A stretch of 36,890 nucleotides of DNA from Methylococcaceae bacterium (GCA_024636875.1 JAGXGJ010000130.1:1-36890), one strand, 5' to 3'; counted from the stretch's first letter, positions 17,805 to 27,378 are shown. Notes: generated from the letters alone by a model not told the origin. Translations and numbers: made by a program.

Positions 17805-18162
17805 CTTTCACCTTACTATTGCTAGATTAATTGACTGGCTTTGAGCCTTAGTAATGCACGGCAAAATCCAATCAGGAACATTGGATCATAAAAATGTTAC
17901 ATAAACATTACAATACCCTCAATATTGCAGGGTTTTTTAAAATCCGAATAAAAAACATACCCGTCATGGAGAATAATATCTTGTGAATAGCGGGTACCTT
18001 TAATAGTCCTTATTAATGAATGCTCGATTCGATAAGTTTTGAGACAGAATCATCAGAATCAGACACCGAGGCAATTCGTCATTCGTCTTCTCTGAATTCA
18101 TCATTCTGTCATGAGCCTATTATAATCTTGCAACAGTTATAACGCTAATTACAGGGTGCGAT
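17805..18162. other. Non-coding region upstream of pssA
   Basis: A/T-rich and non-coding on both strands. At 17915-17938 a 5-base stem (ACCCT/AGGGT) followed by six Ts resembles a weak plus-strand terminator, but no gene ends nearby. The region should hold the divergent promoters of the DUF2934 gene and pssA; I could not pick out convincing -35/-10 pairs. Confidence 0.4.
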
Positions 18163-18675
18163 ATGCAAATTTTAAGATTGATGAAACTTGCTGATATTTT
18201 TACAGTTGGCAATCTGTGCTGCGGCATCGTTTCGATTTTGCTGGCTATTGATGGCCATTATGGTTTAAGTGCATGGCTGCTGTTTTTAGCGGTGGTGTTT
18301 GATGTGCTTGATGGAAAAATAGCCGGTTTACTGCATCAAAAGAATCTTTTTGGCAAACAGATCGATTCCATGTCTGACCTGGTATCATTTGGCGTTGCAC
18401 CCGCATTGTTATATTACTCGATGAGTTCTCCCGGTGTTTTAGGTATTGCAGTGTCATTATTTTTTGTCGCCTGCGGTATGCTTCGACTTGCACGTTATAA
18501 TATTTCTGAAGGAAGCGGTTTCGTGGGCGTGCCGATTACGGTAAATGGTGTTCTATTCCCCTTACTTTTTCTGCTTTTCAGCAGCTTTCCCGAAAGCCTC
18601 AAGTATTGGCCGATGGTCTTTTTAATTCAGGGTTTTCTGATGATTTCTACTGTTAAAATATCGCGGATATTCTGA
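18163..18675 (+). CDS. pssA: CDP-alcohol phosphatidyltransferase, probable phosphatidylserine synthase PssA
   Basis: Integral membrane enzyme expected to join CDP-diacylglycerol to serine, the first step toward phosphatidylethanolamine. The family motif DGx2ARx8Gx3Dx3D is nearly intact at residues 47-72 (D47, D50, G51, G64, D68, D72), but the Arg after Ala54 is Gly55. The context SDLVSFGVAPALL is typical of the PssA branch rather than PgsA. About 170 residues, on the short side, with five to six hydrophobic segments. ATG 18163 has AGGGTG upstream. The next gene starts 2 bases after its stop. Serine specificity is inferred from the motif context; another headgroup alcohol is possible. Confidence 0.85.
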   Translation: MQILRLMKLADIFTVGNLCCGIVSILLAIDGHYGLSAWLLFLAVVFDVLDGKIAGLLHQKNLFGKQIDSMSDLVSFGVAPALLYYSMSSPGVLGIAVSLFFVACGMLRLARYNISEGSGFVGVPITVNGVLFPLLFLLFSSFPESLKYWPMVFLIQGFLMISTVKISRIF

Positions 18676-18677
18676 TT

Positions 18678-18941
18678 ATGGATAACGATACCTTGATAAA
18701 TCAAGCGAGAGACCTTTATGCTGCTTTATACGTCGAACAATACGCACGGTCCATCGAAAACAAAACCAGGTTTAACCGTCTTGATCACGCAGTAATATGT
18801 GCTTATTGCCGTTATCAACGTCGTTTAAACCGTTGCGTTTTGTGCTATCAGCATCGATTATATGACTGTTATCGTGACTTTTTGGGGGAAAAGCAGCGGC
18901 GCTGCCCCGCAGCAAATATTCACCTGACACCGAAGCGATAA
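18678..18941 (+). CDS. Small cysteine-containing hypothetical protein coupled to pssA
   Basis: An 87-residue basic protein with no signal peptide or membrane segment. It contains AVICAYCRYQRRLNRCVLCY, two CxxC pairs (CAYC and CVLC) ten residues apart, followed by a His and another Cys, which could form a zinc knuckle. It starts 2 bases after the pssA stop codon, so it is almost certainly cotranscribed and translationally coupled. I do not recognise the family. The tyrosine and arginine richness suggests nucleic-acid or lipid-headgroup binding, but this is speculation. Confidence 0.6.
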   Translation: MDNDTLINQARDLYAALYVEQYARSIENKTRFNRLDHAVICAYCRYQRRLNRCVLCYQHRLYDCYRDFLGEKQRRCPAANIHLTPKR

Positions 18942-19274
18942 ACAAAGGAACGAATTAGGCCAAGCGGCGCATACTTTAGCGCTTTGATTACCTGGCTTAT
19001 TTACCCGGAAATTCTTCAATTCCTGACTATCTCGCCGAAAATTTCGGCCTGATTCCTTATCTCAATATATTCCATCAAAACGCCGATAAAACATAAAAAA
19101 AGCTGTTTCCCCGAACGATTTCATTAAAAAGTCATATTAGTTCTATAGTATAGGTTTTTGCAACTCTTCCTGCTGACCCGAAAATCTCCATAGATCCGAT
19201 TTAAAAAATCAGCACAGTTGATGGCTTGGATATCCCGCTATTGTCGAATTTAAACAAATACCATCCACGGGCTT
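18942..19274. other. Intergenic region with a possible coding remnant
   Basis: Non-coding by strict criteria. From about 18991 to 19098 one plus-strand frame reads YLAYLPGNSSIPDYLAENFG and continues IPYLNIFHQNADKT before a TAA. It is protein-like but blocked upstream by a TAG and without a start, so it may be the 3' remnant of a lost gene. The rest is A/T-rich and must contain the promoter of the glycosyltransferase gene. Confidence 0.35.
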
Positions 19275-20333
19275 ATGACATTGAAAATTGCGTTCATCAC
19301 TGATGCCTGGCATCCACAAATAAATGGCGTGGTGACAACCATCCAAAATACTTGTTCGGAACTGGAACGATCTGGACATCAAATTAAACTCATAACTCCG
19401 GATCAATTTAAAACAATTCCCTGTCCGAGTTATCCTTCAATTCGCTTAGCACTTGCCTGTTATGGAAAATTAACAAGGCACCTGGATGAGTTCAACCCTC
19501 AACGCATTCATATTGCCACGGAAGGACCTTTGGGAATGGCTGCGAGGCGATATTGTATACGACATAATCTGGCATTCACCACGTCATTTCATACCTTATT
19601 TGCCGAATACGTTAATTTGCGATTTAAAATCCCTTTATCGTGGGGTTACGGTTTTTTGCGCTGGTTTCATGCCCCGGCTAAAAAGGTCATGGTCGCAACT
19701 TCCTCGGTGGAATCAGATTTGCGTGCAAGAGGCTTTAAAAATTGTCTGGTTCGCTGGTCTCGCGGCGTAGATCCTGATTTTTATTATCCAAGGGATAAAG
19801 CTTTTCTATCACTGCCCCGGCCTATATCCATGTTTGTTGGAAGAGTAGCCATTGAAAAGAACATTGACGCCTTTTTGTCCCTGAATATTCCAGGGACAAA
19901 AATTGTGGTGGGAGATGGTCCGCAGTTGAAAGAACTGAAAGCCAAATTCCCGGACACGGTTTTTGCTGGTTTTCTGTCAGGGGAGCCCTTGGCCAAACAT
20001 ATCGCTGCCGCAGATGTGCTTGTATTTCCCAGTCGCACCGATACCTTTGGCATTGTCATGCTGGAGGCATTAGCCAGCGGCATACCTGTCGCTGCTTTTC
20101 CGGTAATTGGTCCAATGGATGTGATTACCAGCGATAAAGTAGGCAAGCTAGATGAAAATTTAAAGAAGGCGATCACTGATGCTTTGCAATTAGAAGCTCA
20201 GGACTGTAGAAATTATGCGCTAAAGTATTCCTGGGCTCATTGTACCGAGCAATTTTTTAATAATCTTGTCCCTGCTTTTGATGAGATTAAGCAACTGGAA
20301 AGTAATTCAATAGCCGAGCCTTTTGTAAAATAA
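19275..20333 (+). CDS. Glycosyltransferase family 4, probably alpha-mannosyl- or glucosyltransferase type
   Basis: Begins MTLKIAFITDAWHPQINGVV, the donor-independent signature of GT4 enzymes related to glycolipid and phosphatidylinositol mannosyltransferases. The acceptor-side His is in TSFHTLFAEYVNLR. The C-terminal GT-B domain has FVGRVAIEKNID, VVGDGPQLKELK, VFPSRTDTFGIVMLEALASG; the donor-binding EX7E motif is altered to DTFGIVMLE, with Asp at the first position. About 352 residues, normal. No strong ribosome site precedes ATG 19275. Being downstream of pssA it may act on a lipid acceptor at the inner membrane face, but donor and acceptor cannot be read from sequence. Confidence 0.9.
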   Translation: MTLKIAFITDAWHPQINGVVTTIQNTCSELERSGHQIKLITPDQFKTIPCPSYPSIRLALACYGKLTRHLDEFNPQRIHIATEGPLGMAARRYCIRHNLAFTTSFHTLFAEYVNLRFKIPLSWGYGFLRWFHAPAKKVMVATSSVESDLRARGFKNCLVRWSRGVDPDFYYPRDKAFLSLPRPISMFVGRVAIEKNIDAFLSLNIPGTKIVVGDGPQLKELKAKFPDTVFAGFLSGEPLAKHIAAADVLVFPSRTDTFGIVMLEALASGIPVAAFPVIGPMDVITSDKVGKLDENLKKAITDALQLEAQDCRNYALKYSWAHCTEQFFNNLVPAFDEIKQLESNSIAEPFVK

Positions 20334-20433
20334 ATCCTGTTAAGCTCAAACCCTGAAATTGAGTCGTTTAAAACAAAGCGTCGCCAGCGATGCTGTAGGT
20401 GCTTTCGCAGGATCTGTCTATTCCACCCTCAGT

Positions 20434-20868
20434 TCAGGTTCGCCATGGATGCTCAGGTAAATCAGTGATACCAATAACTTTAACCCCTGCCTTGGCTACC
20501 TGATGGTCGTTGTCTACCGAACTGCCGCTGACCCCGATCGCACCAATCAGAACTCCATTTTCGTCGACGACAGGAACGCCGCCTGGAAAAGTAATCAGAC
20601 CGTCGTTAGAGTGTTCAATACCATAAAGCGGCCCGCCCGGTTGTGATAACAGGCCGATCTGCCCCGTGTCCATGCTGAAAAAACAAGCCGTCCTGGCTTT
20701 TTTAATGGCAATATCGACGCTGCCTACCCAGGCGCCATCCATTCTGACGAATGCCTTTAAATCAGCGCCGGAATCAACGACAGCAATGCACATCCGCGTG
20801 CCGATTTTTTCTGACTCACGAATAGCCGCCTCCATCGCCTTCTCCGCCTGCTCGAGTGTGACATGCAT
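20434..20868 (-). CDS. GlcG/HbpS-family (DUF336) protein, possible haem binding
   Basis: About 144 residues with the DUF336 layout: [71 protein letters not shown] and a final DHQVAKAG. Family members include the haem-binding HbpS and the GlcG protein of glycolate loci; most have no proven function. No signal peptide from ATG 20868, which has AGAGAGGA at about 10 bases; an upstream in-frame start at 20904 would add 12 residues without a better ribosome site. It stands alone between a convergent glycosyltransferase gene and a MITE-like repeat that lies in its upstream region. Confidence 0.85.
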   Translation of the reverse strand: MHVTLEQAEKAMEAAIRESEKIGTRMCIAVVDSGADLKAFVRMDGAWVGSVDIAIKKARTACFFSMDTGQIGLLSQPGGPLYGIEHSNDGLITFPGGVPVVDENGVLIGAIGVSGSSVDNDHQVAKAGVKVIGITDLPEHPWRT

Positions 20869-20945
20869 AATTTTATTCCTCTCTGTCCAGCTTTCATTAA
20901 TCAAAATTGATCATGGCAAAAAATCAATATTATTTCATAGAGTTA

Positions 20946-21046
20946 TAGAGTCCGACGTTGGTAAAGCGACACAAAGTCCCCTCTCCCTTTGGGAGAGGGT
21001 TAGGGTGAGGGTATTACAAAGGCCGCTTTACCAACTTTGGCTCCTA
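20946..21046 (-). repeat. MITE-like repeat, copy A
   Basis: A 101-bp element, reverse orientation relative to the other copies. It starts TAGAGTCCGACGTTGG and ends CCAACTTTGGCTCCTA, so its outer ends are imperfect inverted repeats sharing TTGGTAAAGCG. The core holds the palindrome CCCTCTCCCTTTGGGAGAGG. Located between the GlcG-like gene and spoT, upstream of the former and downstream of the latter. Confidence 0.9.
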
Positions 21047-21120
21047 TATTCTACGACTGCCGGTGCAAATTATTCGCAATGACCAAATGATCATGCAAAT
21101 AAACTGGCACAAACAAAATT

Positions 21121-23295
21121 CTACGCTCTTACCCGGGAAATTTTTATAACTATGGATAATTCCTTCAAACGGCGCATGATTTTGGCTAAATGTACGCGGT
21201 CTTTTACCGTTAAGGTGATTAAGTCAACGCAAACCCGGTCATCCTGATCGACGACGGTAACATTTTCAATGTTTGAACCCAATTCGGAAATGGTCGAGGC
21301 AATAGTTGCCAGTGACCCGCGCTGATTAAGCACAGTTATGCGGATTTCAGCAGGGAAATCGCCGGCGACCTCAGAACTCCATTCCACATCCAGCCAGCTG
21401 GTGTGCGTTTTCAGAAACACCGTACGATTACGGCATTCGTGATGATGCACCACAATACCCTTGCCTGGATTAAAATAACCTATTATTGAATCTCCCGGTA
21501 TCGGTCTGCAGCATTTGGCCAGTGTAATCACCATGCCTTCTGTACCTTTTATAACCAGCGCTGTTTTCTGGATTTGATCAACGTCATTCAGCTTGATATT
21601 GGCATAAATATCATCCTGAGTTAGCCGTTTTGCGATCAAAAATGGCATTTTGTTGCCCAAACCAATATCTCCCAGCAAGTCGTTTAAAGACTGCATGCCT
21701 GTAACTTCAAGCAATGCCCGTATTCGACTTTCTTCGATATTTTCCAGCCGCAAATGCATGACTTGCAGTTCTTTATCTAACAAGCGCCGGCCTAAACTGA
21801 TTGCTTCCTGCTGTTTAAAGTGTTTCAGAAAGTTACGGATACTTGAACGTGCTTTTGCCGTAATTACATAATTGAGCCAAAGCGGATTTGGTCTGGCCCA
21901 GGACGCAGTTATCACCTCTACTGTCATACCGTTTTCCAGTCTGGTTTGCAAGGGTACCAACTGTTTATCAATTCTGGCAGATACGCAGGCATTACCGATA
22001 TCGGTATGCACAGCGTAGGCAAAATCAACAACTGTGGCGCCTTGGGGTATTTTAATAATGCCTCCCTTGGGGGTGAACACAAAAACTTCCTGCGGGAACA
22101 AGTCAACTTTTAAATTATCAATAAATTCGAGTGAATCTCCTGCAGACTTCTGAATTTCCAGTAAATCCCTTAGCCACTCGTTGGCGCGCGCCTGAAATTT
22201 TTCAGTTTTATCGTCATCGGATTTATACAGCCAGTGTGCCGCAATTCCCGATTCCGCCATGCGGTGCATCTCGTGAGTTCTGATCTGGATCTCAACGGGG
22301 ACGCCATAAGGACCGATAACTATGGTATGTAAAGATTGATAACCATTGGCTTTAGGCAGAGCGATATAATCTTTAAAGCGGCCGGGAATAGGTTTATACA
22401 AATTATGAATGATGCCTAAAGCACGGTAGCATGTGTCAACATCATCGCAAAAGATCCTGAAGGCATAGACATCAAAAATCGATGATAACGATACTTTTTT
22501 TTGGAGCATTTTTTGATAAATGCTGTAAACGTCTTTTTCCCGTCCTGAAACATCACAATGCAGATCGACCTGATCCAGACGCATTTTTATCGCACTTTCA
22601 ATGGTGTCGATAATTTTACTACGGTTGCCACGAGCTTTCTTTATAGCATTAGTCAATACGGTATATCGTAGCGGGTACATTGCCTCAAAACTTAGCGATT
22701 CCAGTCTGTGCCGGATTTTATTCATCCCCAGGCGATTGGCAATCGGGGCATAAATATCCAGCGTTTCGCGAGCAATCCGTCGTTTTTTCTCTGCCGGCAT
22801 GACGCCTAACGTTTGCATATTATGCAGCCGGTCTGCCAATTTGACCAGGATGACACGCAGGTCTTTGCCCATCGCAAGAAACATTTTACGGACATTTTCT
22901 GCTTGCGCTTCTGCCTGACTCTGGGACTTGCCGTCAATTTTGGATAGTTTGGTAACGCCATCAACCAGCTCTGCAACTTCTTGGCTGAACTGTTCACCCA
23001 GTTCTTTTTTGCTGATTGATGTATCTTCAATGACATCGTGCAAAATCGCCGCCATGATGCCGCTGGCATCCATGCGCATTTCGGCGAGCGTAATGGCAAC
23101 AGACACCGGGTGACAGATATAAGCTTCGCCGCTTTTACGAAACTGTCCGGCGTGCGCAGCCGCGCCAAACTCATAAGCGCGGATGCAATCCCTGACTTGA
23201 TTTTGATCCAGATAACCGGACAAAGTCGTACATAAACGCTCAATCAGGTCGTCCTGAAGGCGTTTTGGTTCGACAGTGTCGGCTATTTCCAGCAT
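21121..23295 (-). CDS. spoT: Bifunctional (p)ppGpp synthetase/hydrolase SpoT
   Basis: Makes and degrades the stringent-response alarmone (p)ppGpp. The N-terminal HD hydrolase is intact: HAGQFRKSGEAYICHP and ILHDVIEDT (His86, Asp87). The synthetase half has RFKDYIALPKANGYQSLHT and VEIQIRTHEMHRMAESGIAA. TGS (VFTPKGGIIKIPQGATVVDF) and zinc-finger/helical segments follow, and the end is an ACT domain (RITVLNQRGSLATIASTISE). At 724 residues it is standard length. Placement 11 bases after rpoZ is the conserved rpoZ-spoT arrangement, separating it from RelA, whose HD motif is usually degenerate. Confidence 0.96.
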   Translation of the reverse strand: MLEIADTVEPKRLQDDLIERLCTTLSGYLDQNQVRDCIRAYEFGAAAHAGQFRKSGEAYICHPVSVAITLAEMRMDASGIMAAILHDVIEDTSISKKELGEQFSQEVAELVDGVTKLSKIDGKSQSQAEAQAENVRKMFLAMGKDLRVILVKLADRLHNMQTLGVMPAEKKRRIARETLDIYAPIANRLGMNKIRHRLESLSFEAMYPLRYTVLTNAIKKARGNRSKIIDTIESAIKMRLDQVDLHCDVSGREKDVYSIYQKMLQKKVSLSSIFDVYAFRIFCDDVDTCYRALGIIHNLYKPIPGRFKDYIALPKANGYQSLHTIVIGPYGVPVEIQIRTHEMHRMAESGIAAHWLYKSDDDKTEKFQARANEWLRDLLEIQKSAGDSLEFIDNLKVDLFPQEVFVFTPKGGIIKIPQGATVVDFAYAVHTDIGNACVSARIDKQLVPLQTRLENGMTVEVITASWARPNPLWLNYVITAKARSSIRNFLKHFKQQEAISLGRRLLDKELQVMHLRLENIEESRIRALLEVTGMQSLNDLLGDIGLGNKMPFLIAKRLTQDDIYANIKLNDVDQIQKTALVIKGTEGMVITLAKCCRPIPGDSIIGYFNPGKGIVVHHHECRNRTVFLKTHTSWLDVEWSSEVAGDFPAEIRITVLNQRGSLATIASTISELGSNIENVTVVDQDDRVCVDLITLTVKDRVHLAKIMRRLKELSIVIKISRVRA

Positions 23296-23306
23296 AAACT
23301 TAAATA

Positions 23307-23546
23307 TCAGAACATCGGATTGTGATTGTGCGTTTCACTAACCCGATGCAGCAGGTTAATGTTCTCTTCAGTCACATGACCTGCTGCAATTTCACGTAAA
23401 GCGAGAACTGTATCCTTATCCTTTCCACGAGGAAGAAATTCAGTCGCACCATGACTTAGTTGGCGCGCTCTTGCACCCGCTAGCAAAACCAGTTTGAAAC
23501 GGTTTTCTACATGTTCCAAACAATCCTCGATAGTAACTCTGGCCAT
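23307..23546 (-). CDS. rpoZ: RNA polymerase omega subunit
   Basis: Small subunit that helps fold and stabilise the beta' subunit of RNA polymerase. Begins [20 protein letters not shown], then [13 protein letters not shown], the conserved omega core. About 79 residues from ATG 23546, which has AGGA at 7 bases; an upstream TTG at 23561 overlaps that ribosome site. Followed by spoT after 11 bases, and omega contributes to a ppGpp-binding site on the polymerase, so the pair is functionally linked. Confidence 0.96.
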   Translation of the reverse strand: MARVTIEDCLEHVENRFKLVLLAGARARQLSHGATEFLPRGKDKDTVLALREIAAGHVTEENINLLHRVSETHNHNPMF

Positions 23547-23572
23547 TTTTTTATCCTGCAAGTTATAGAAAT

Positions 23573-23592
23573 CAGCCTGTTCGACCAGGCTG
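23573..23592 (-). promoter_or_regulatory. Hairpin between pgk and rpoZ
   Basis: CAGCCTG and CAGGCTG form a perfect 7-bp stem around a 6-base loop. It lies about 90 bases after pgk and 26 before the rpoZ start. No T-run follows on the minus strand, so it is not a standard terminator; a leader structure for rpoZ or a processing site is possible. Confidence 0.45.
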
Positions 23593-23681
23593 AAAGTTAA
23601 TATGTTTCATTTATTCCCAAAATTTAACATAACGACATTGAAATAATTAATTAGTATATGAATAAAGACTAAATTAAACCA

Positions 23682-24854
23682 CTAAGCTCGTGATTTTAAA
23701 ATAGCGACTGCGGGTAGTTCCTTGCCTTCAAGAAATTCAAGGAATGCACCGCCGCCCGTAGATGTGTATGAAACCTGATCATTAATGCCGTATTTGTCGA
23801 TAGCCGCCAGGGTGTCGCCGCCCCCGGCAATTGAAAATGCACTGCTTTCGGCAATGGCTGTTGCAAGTGCGCGTGTACCGTGACTGAATTGTTCTATTTC
23901 AAATACACCGACAGGACCATTCCAGACTATAGTGCCGGCTGACTTCAGTAACTCTGCATACTGTTTTGCAGTATCGGGGCCTATATCCAGAATCAAATCA
24001 TCCGCTTCAACGTCTGCAACCTTTTTTATTGTGGCGACGGCAGTTTCTGAGAATTCTTTGGCGCAAACCACATCAACAGGGATGGGAATATCAGAGCCTG
24101 CTTGTCTGGCGGCGGCAATCAAGCGTTGGGCTTCTTCAATTAAATCGGCTTCATAAAGCGACTTGCCTACTGGAAAACCCGCGGCCGCGATGAAGGTATT
24201 GGCAATTCCGCCACCAACGATTAACTGGTCTACCTTTTCCGACAGTGATTTTAATACCGTCAATTTGGTAGATACTTTAGACCCTCCGACAATAGCCACC
24301 AGCGGTTTAGCAGGCGTTTCCAGGGCTTTACCCAGGGCCTCCAGCTCACTGGCCAGCAAAGGGCCTGCGCAAACAACCGGTGCAAACTTGGCCACACTGT
24401 GTGTTGAAGCCTGTGCTCTGTGGGCCGTACCAAAGGCATCCATTACAAAAATATCACAAAGAGCGGCCATTTTCTTTCCCAACTCATCACTGTTTTTTTC
24501 TTCGCCGGCATTGAAACGCACGTTTTCACAAAGTACGACTTCACCCGGCGTTATAACAATTCCGTTCAGCCAGTCTTTTTCCAGTCTGACCGGTTTGTCA
24601 AGCAGTTCTGACAAGCGTTCGGCAACGGGCTTCAACGAAGCTGCTTCATCATACTGGCCTTCAACCGGACGGCCAAGATGTGATAACAGCATCACCGCCG
24701 CTCCGGCTGCCAGGGCTTTTTCAATGGTTGGAACACTGGCCTGAATACGAATATCGCTGGTCACTTTACCGTTTTTTACCGGCACATTCAGATCCTGACG
24801 AATTAATACCCGTTTTCCTGATAAATCCAGATCAACCATTCTTTGTATCGACAT
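23682..24854 (-). CDS. pgk: Phosphoglycerate kinase
   Basis: Catalyses 1,3-bisphosphoglycerate + ADP to 3-phosphoglycerate + ATP in glycolysis, reversed in gluconeogenesis; cytosolic. The substrate-binding N-terminus is plain ([18 protein letters not shown], with LLSHLGRP), followed by [14 protein letters not shown], and the nucleotide-binding C-domain has [21 protein letters not shown] and [12 protein letters not shown]. The length of 390 residues is normal for bacterial Pgk. ATG 24854 is preceded by GGGAGAGGA. A thioredoxin-fold gene ends 27 bases upstream, so they are probably cotranscribed. Confidence 0.97.
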   Translation of the reverse strand: MSIQRMVDLDLSGKRVLIRQDLNVPVKNGKVTSDIRIQASVPTIEKALAAGAAVMLLSHLGRPVEGQYDEAASLKPVAERLSELLDKPVRLEKDWLNGIVITPGEVVLCENVRFNAGEEKNSDELGKKMAALCDIFVMDAFGTAHRAQASTHSVAKFAPVVCAGPLLASELEALGKALETPAKPLVAIVGGSKVSTKLTVLKSLSEKVDQLIVGGGIANTFIAAAGFPVGKSLYEADLIEEAQRLIAAARQAGSDIPIPVDVVCAKEFSETAVATIKKVADVEADDLILDIGPDTAKQYAELLKSAGTIVWNGPVGVFEIEQFSHGTRALATAIAESSAFSIAGGGDTLAAIDKYGINDQVSYTSTGGGAFLEFLEGKELPAVAILKSRA

Positions 24855-24881
24855 ATTTTCCTCTCCCGGTTTTGTGTATAT

Positions 24882-25442
24882 TTACTGTGTGTGTTTCCAT
24901 TTGATGGAGCAGCCCATGCTGGCTATCTGCTGTTCCGGGCCATGACCTGTTTCAGCGATCAGTTTCATGGCTTCAAACAGGTCGCGCCGGGTATCTGCCG
25001 GTGCGGTTTCCTTCCGGCTGGCATCAAGCCTGCCTCTATATTGCAATTCAAAGTCAGCATTATAACCAAAAAAGTCGGGTGTGCAGACAGCGCCGTACTG
25101 TTTGGCGACCTCTTGCGTTTCATCGAATAAATAGGGAAAGCCAAAATTCAGCTGTTCGGCGATCAACTTCATGTTGTCAAACGAATCTTCGGGGTACTCA
25201 GCCGGATCATTGGACATGATTGCTACAGACTCGATGCCAAACTGTTTTAGCTCACGAGTATCTCTGACAATCCGTTCCTGCACGGCTTTAACATAAGGGC
25301 AATGATTGCAAATAAACATAATCAATAAACCCTTTTCGCCCATACATTGTTGTAGCGGCCAGGTACGGCCGTCAACGCCAGGTAATTTAAAATCAATTGC
25401 TTTTTTGCCAAAATCACAGATTGGCGTTTCCAGTGATACCAT
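24882..25442 (-). CDS. Thioredoxin-fold (AhpC/TSA-like) redox protein
   Basis: About 186 residues without a signal peptide, so cytosolic. FKLPGVDGRTWPL opens the peroxiredoxin-like fold, and MFICNHCPYVKAV gives a CxxC pair (Cys45 and Cys48) at the thioredoxin active-site position. The conserved cis-Pro is likely in AVCTPDFFGYN. The NHCPYV version of the motif defines a subfamily usually annotated as thioredoxin family protein; its substrate is not known. First gene of a two-gene unit with pgk. A role in reducing cytosolic targets or peroxides is inferred from the fold alone. Confidence 0.88.
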   Translation of the reverse strand: MVSLETPICDFGKKAIDFKLPGVDGRTWPLQQCMGEKGLLIMFICNHCPYVKAVQERIVRDTRELKQFGIESVAIMSNDPAEYPEDSFDNMKLIAEQLNFGFPYLFDETQEVAKQYGAVCTPDFFGYNADFELQYRGRLDASRKETAPADTRRDLFEAMKLIAETGHGPEQQIASMGCSIKWKHTQ

Positions 25443-25654
25443 CGTTTCTCCCCTCTATTTAATTTTATAAAACTTGTATAACAGGATATCTTTGTTTACG
25501 CAAGCGCTACTGTACAGCAAAATAAAAGTGTTTTTTATTTTTTTCACACGCCGTATACGCCGCTGGTTTTTGCCGGCACACAGGGATTTCTAATGCCTGT
25601 TGCTTTATTTCATGCCAAAATATGTCTTAATTTTAAGCGTAATATCGAGAAATT

Positions 25655-26587
25655 ATGAAAATTGCTATTTTATCCCGTAACCCTAAATTATATTCAACCA
25701 TGCGCTTGGTTGAAGCAGCACAGGCACGCGGGCATCAGGTACGGGTTCTGGATGTATTGCGCTGTTATATGAATATTACTTCGCATAATCCGTCCATACA
25801 TTACCGGGGCGAAGACTTGACCGGATTTGATGCCGTTATTCCTCGAATTGGCGCATCAGTGACTTTTTATGGCACCGCAGTTTTAAGACAATTTGAAATG
25901 ATGAATGTGTTCCCATTAAACGAATCGGTGGCGATATCGCGTTCAAGGGATAAATTACGCTCGATTCAATTGCTGGCCAGAAAGGGTATCGGCTTGCCTG
26001 TGACCGGTTTTGCCCATAACCCGGACGATATCGAAGATTTAATTTCTCAAGTCGGCGGTGCGCCGCTGGTGATTAAATTATTGCAGGGCACGCAAGGAAT
26101 CGGTGTGGTATTGGCAGAAACCCACAACGCCGCAGAGAGTGTTATTCAGGCTTTCATGGGGCTTAATGCCAACATAATGGTGCAGGAATTTATTAAGGAA
26201 GCGGGTGGCAGTGACATTCGCTGTCTTGTAATAGGTGATAAAGTGGTAGCGTCTATGAAGCGGCAGGCTTCAACATGCGAGTTTCGTTCCAATCTGCATC
26301 GCGGCGGCACTGCCACATTAATACGTTTAACACCCGAAGAACGCTCTACAGCAGTACGTGCCGCAAGAATCATGGGATTGAATGTCTGCGGCGTCGACCT
26401 GCTGCGCTCCAATCATGGTCCGGTTATTATGGAAGTCAACTCATCTCCTGGACTGAAAGGTATTGAAGCTACCAGCGATAAGGATATTGCCGATATGATC
26501 ATTCAATTTATTGAAAAACGCTTTGAGACGATGGAAACGGCAAAAGACAAATCACCGACCCGTACCCGGACCCGCGGCAAAGGATAA
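25655..26587 (+). CDS. rimK: RimK-type ATP-grasp ligase (ribosomal protein S6 modification or alpha-L-glutamate ligase)
   Basis: ATP-grasp enzyme expected to add glutamates, classically to the C-terminus of ribosomal protein S6. Family hallmarks: [71 protein letters not shown] (ATP lysine and loop), [19 protein letters not shown] and [15 protein letters not shown] (metal ligands). The 310 residues exceed the E. coli enzyme by about ten, with a basic TRTRTRGKG tail. A GAG six bases before ATG 25655 is a modest ribosome site. Monocistronic by layout, divergent from the thioredoxin-fold gene. Confidence 0.95.
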   Translation: MKIAILSRNPKLYSTMRLVEAAQARGHQVRVLDVLRCYMNITSHNPSIHYRGEDLTGFDAVIPRIGASVTFYGTAVLRQFEMMNVFPLNESVAISRSRDKLRSIQLLARKGIGLPVTGFAHNPDDIEDLISQVGGAPLVIKLLQGTQGIGVVLAETHNAAESVIQAFMGLNANIMVQEFIKEAGGSDIRCLVIGDKVVASMKRQASTCEFRSNLHRGGTATLIRLTPEERSTAVRAARIMGLNVCGVDLLRSNHGPVIMEVNSSPGLKGIEATSDKDIADMIIQFIEKRFETMETAKDKSPTRTRTRGKG

Positions 26588-26970
26588 TTTTGCGTAGCGG
26601 CGCAGGTTTGTTCGCAGTTGTCCAGCTTCCAGTCGAGTGCTGATGCAGTACATTGTTTATAGCTTCCTGATCAACTTTAATGTAAAACTATTGAAGCCAA
26701 GGATTAAAAAGCCCGGTTTTATGAATCCTCTCCATATCAGGCATGAAGTCAATACAGTAATATCTTCAAGTCCTTCATGGTAAAAATAAATGACATTTTT
26801 TGGAATCAGCACCCATTGGTAAACCGGTTATAGGAGCCAAATTTGGTAAAGCGACCTTTGTAATACCCTCACCCTAACCCTCTCCCAAAGGGAGAGGGTA
26901 CTTTGTGTCGCTTTACCAACGCCGGACTCTATAATTCCTGGTAAATTTTATGATAAAAAGTCAGCTCTAT
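26588..26970. other. Intergenic region containing a MITE-like repeat
   Basis: No gene is visible between the convergent ends of rimK and the DUF3301 gene. The left 240 bases have no recognisable motif or terminator; the MITE-like copy B occupies 26831-26931. Confidence 0.6.
26831..26931 (+). repeat. MITE-like repeat, copy B
   Basis: A 101-bp element beginning TAGGAGCCAAATTTGG and ending CCAACGCCGGACTCTA. The core contains CCCTCACCCTAACCCTCTCC followed by the AAAGGGAGAGGG half of the palindrome. It carries no coding potential and lies between the convergent rimK and DUF3301 genes, where it does no visible harm. Confidence 0.9.
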
Positions 26971-27282
26971 TCAATCAATCCGGTACGGCTCCATATAAAT
27001 TGACTCGACTCGGCGGCCGAGCATTAACACGTACCCGTTATAGCGTTCATTGCCGGTCGATGAAAACTCAAACAGAAATGATCGCCGTACCTGCATTTTT
27101 CCTGTTTTATCTCTTTTCAGCCGGATGCCATTTAACGCAACATAACCATCCAGCATCTGCACCTCCATAGCCAAACAATGGTCTCTGACTGTTGCCAGCG
27201 CAATCTCCTTGACTTTCTGGGCGTTAAACCAGTACCCATATGCCAAACACATAAAACATATTAAAATAATATCATTTAACAT
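26971..27282 (-). CDS. DUF3301 family membrane-anchored protein
   Basis: A 103-residue protein with one N-terminal membrane helix (MLNDIILICFMCLAYGYWF) and a cytosolic or periplasmic domain. The later segments (QMLDGYVALNGIRLKRDKTG, RRSFLFEFSSTGNERYNGYV, LGRRVESIYMEPY) match what I know of the DUF3301 pattern: variable anchor, VAL..IRL.RD..G.., FEFS..G..R..G.V.ML GRRV. Function is unknown; the family occurs in gamma- and betaproteobacteria. No strong ribosome site upstream. Its neighbours on both sides are unrelated. Confidence 0.8.
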   Translation of the reverse strand: MLNDIILICFMCLAYGYWFNAQKVKEIALATVRDHCLAMEVQMLDGYVALNGIRLKRDKTGKMQVRRSFLFEFSSTGNERYNGYVLMLGRRVESIYMEPYRID

Positions 27283-27378
27283 AGTTCAGGATTTGATATA
27301 AACAACTACAATCATCCATTCTACTAAAGTTTTAGCATGAAACATTGTAATTGCTCATTAGTTACAGGCAATCTTTGC

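Noticed and set aside
20946-21046. The CCCTCTCCC palindrome considered as a rho-independent terminator of spoT
   Set aside because: The same palindrome recurs inside defined inverted ends at three other sites and has no T-run, so it is the core of a repeat, not a terminator.
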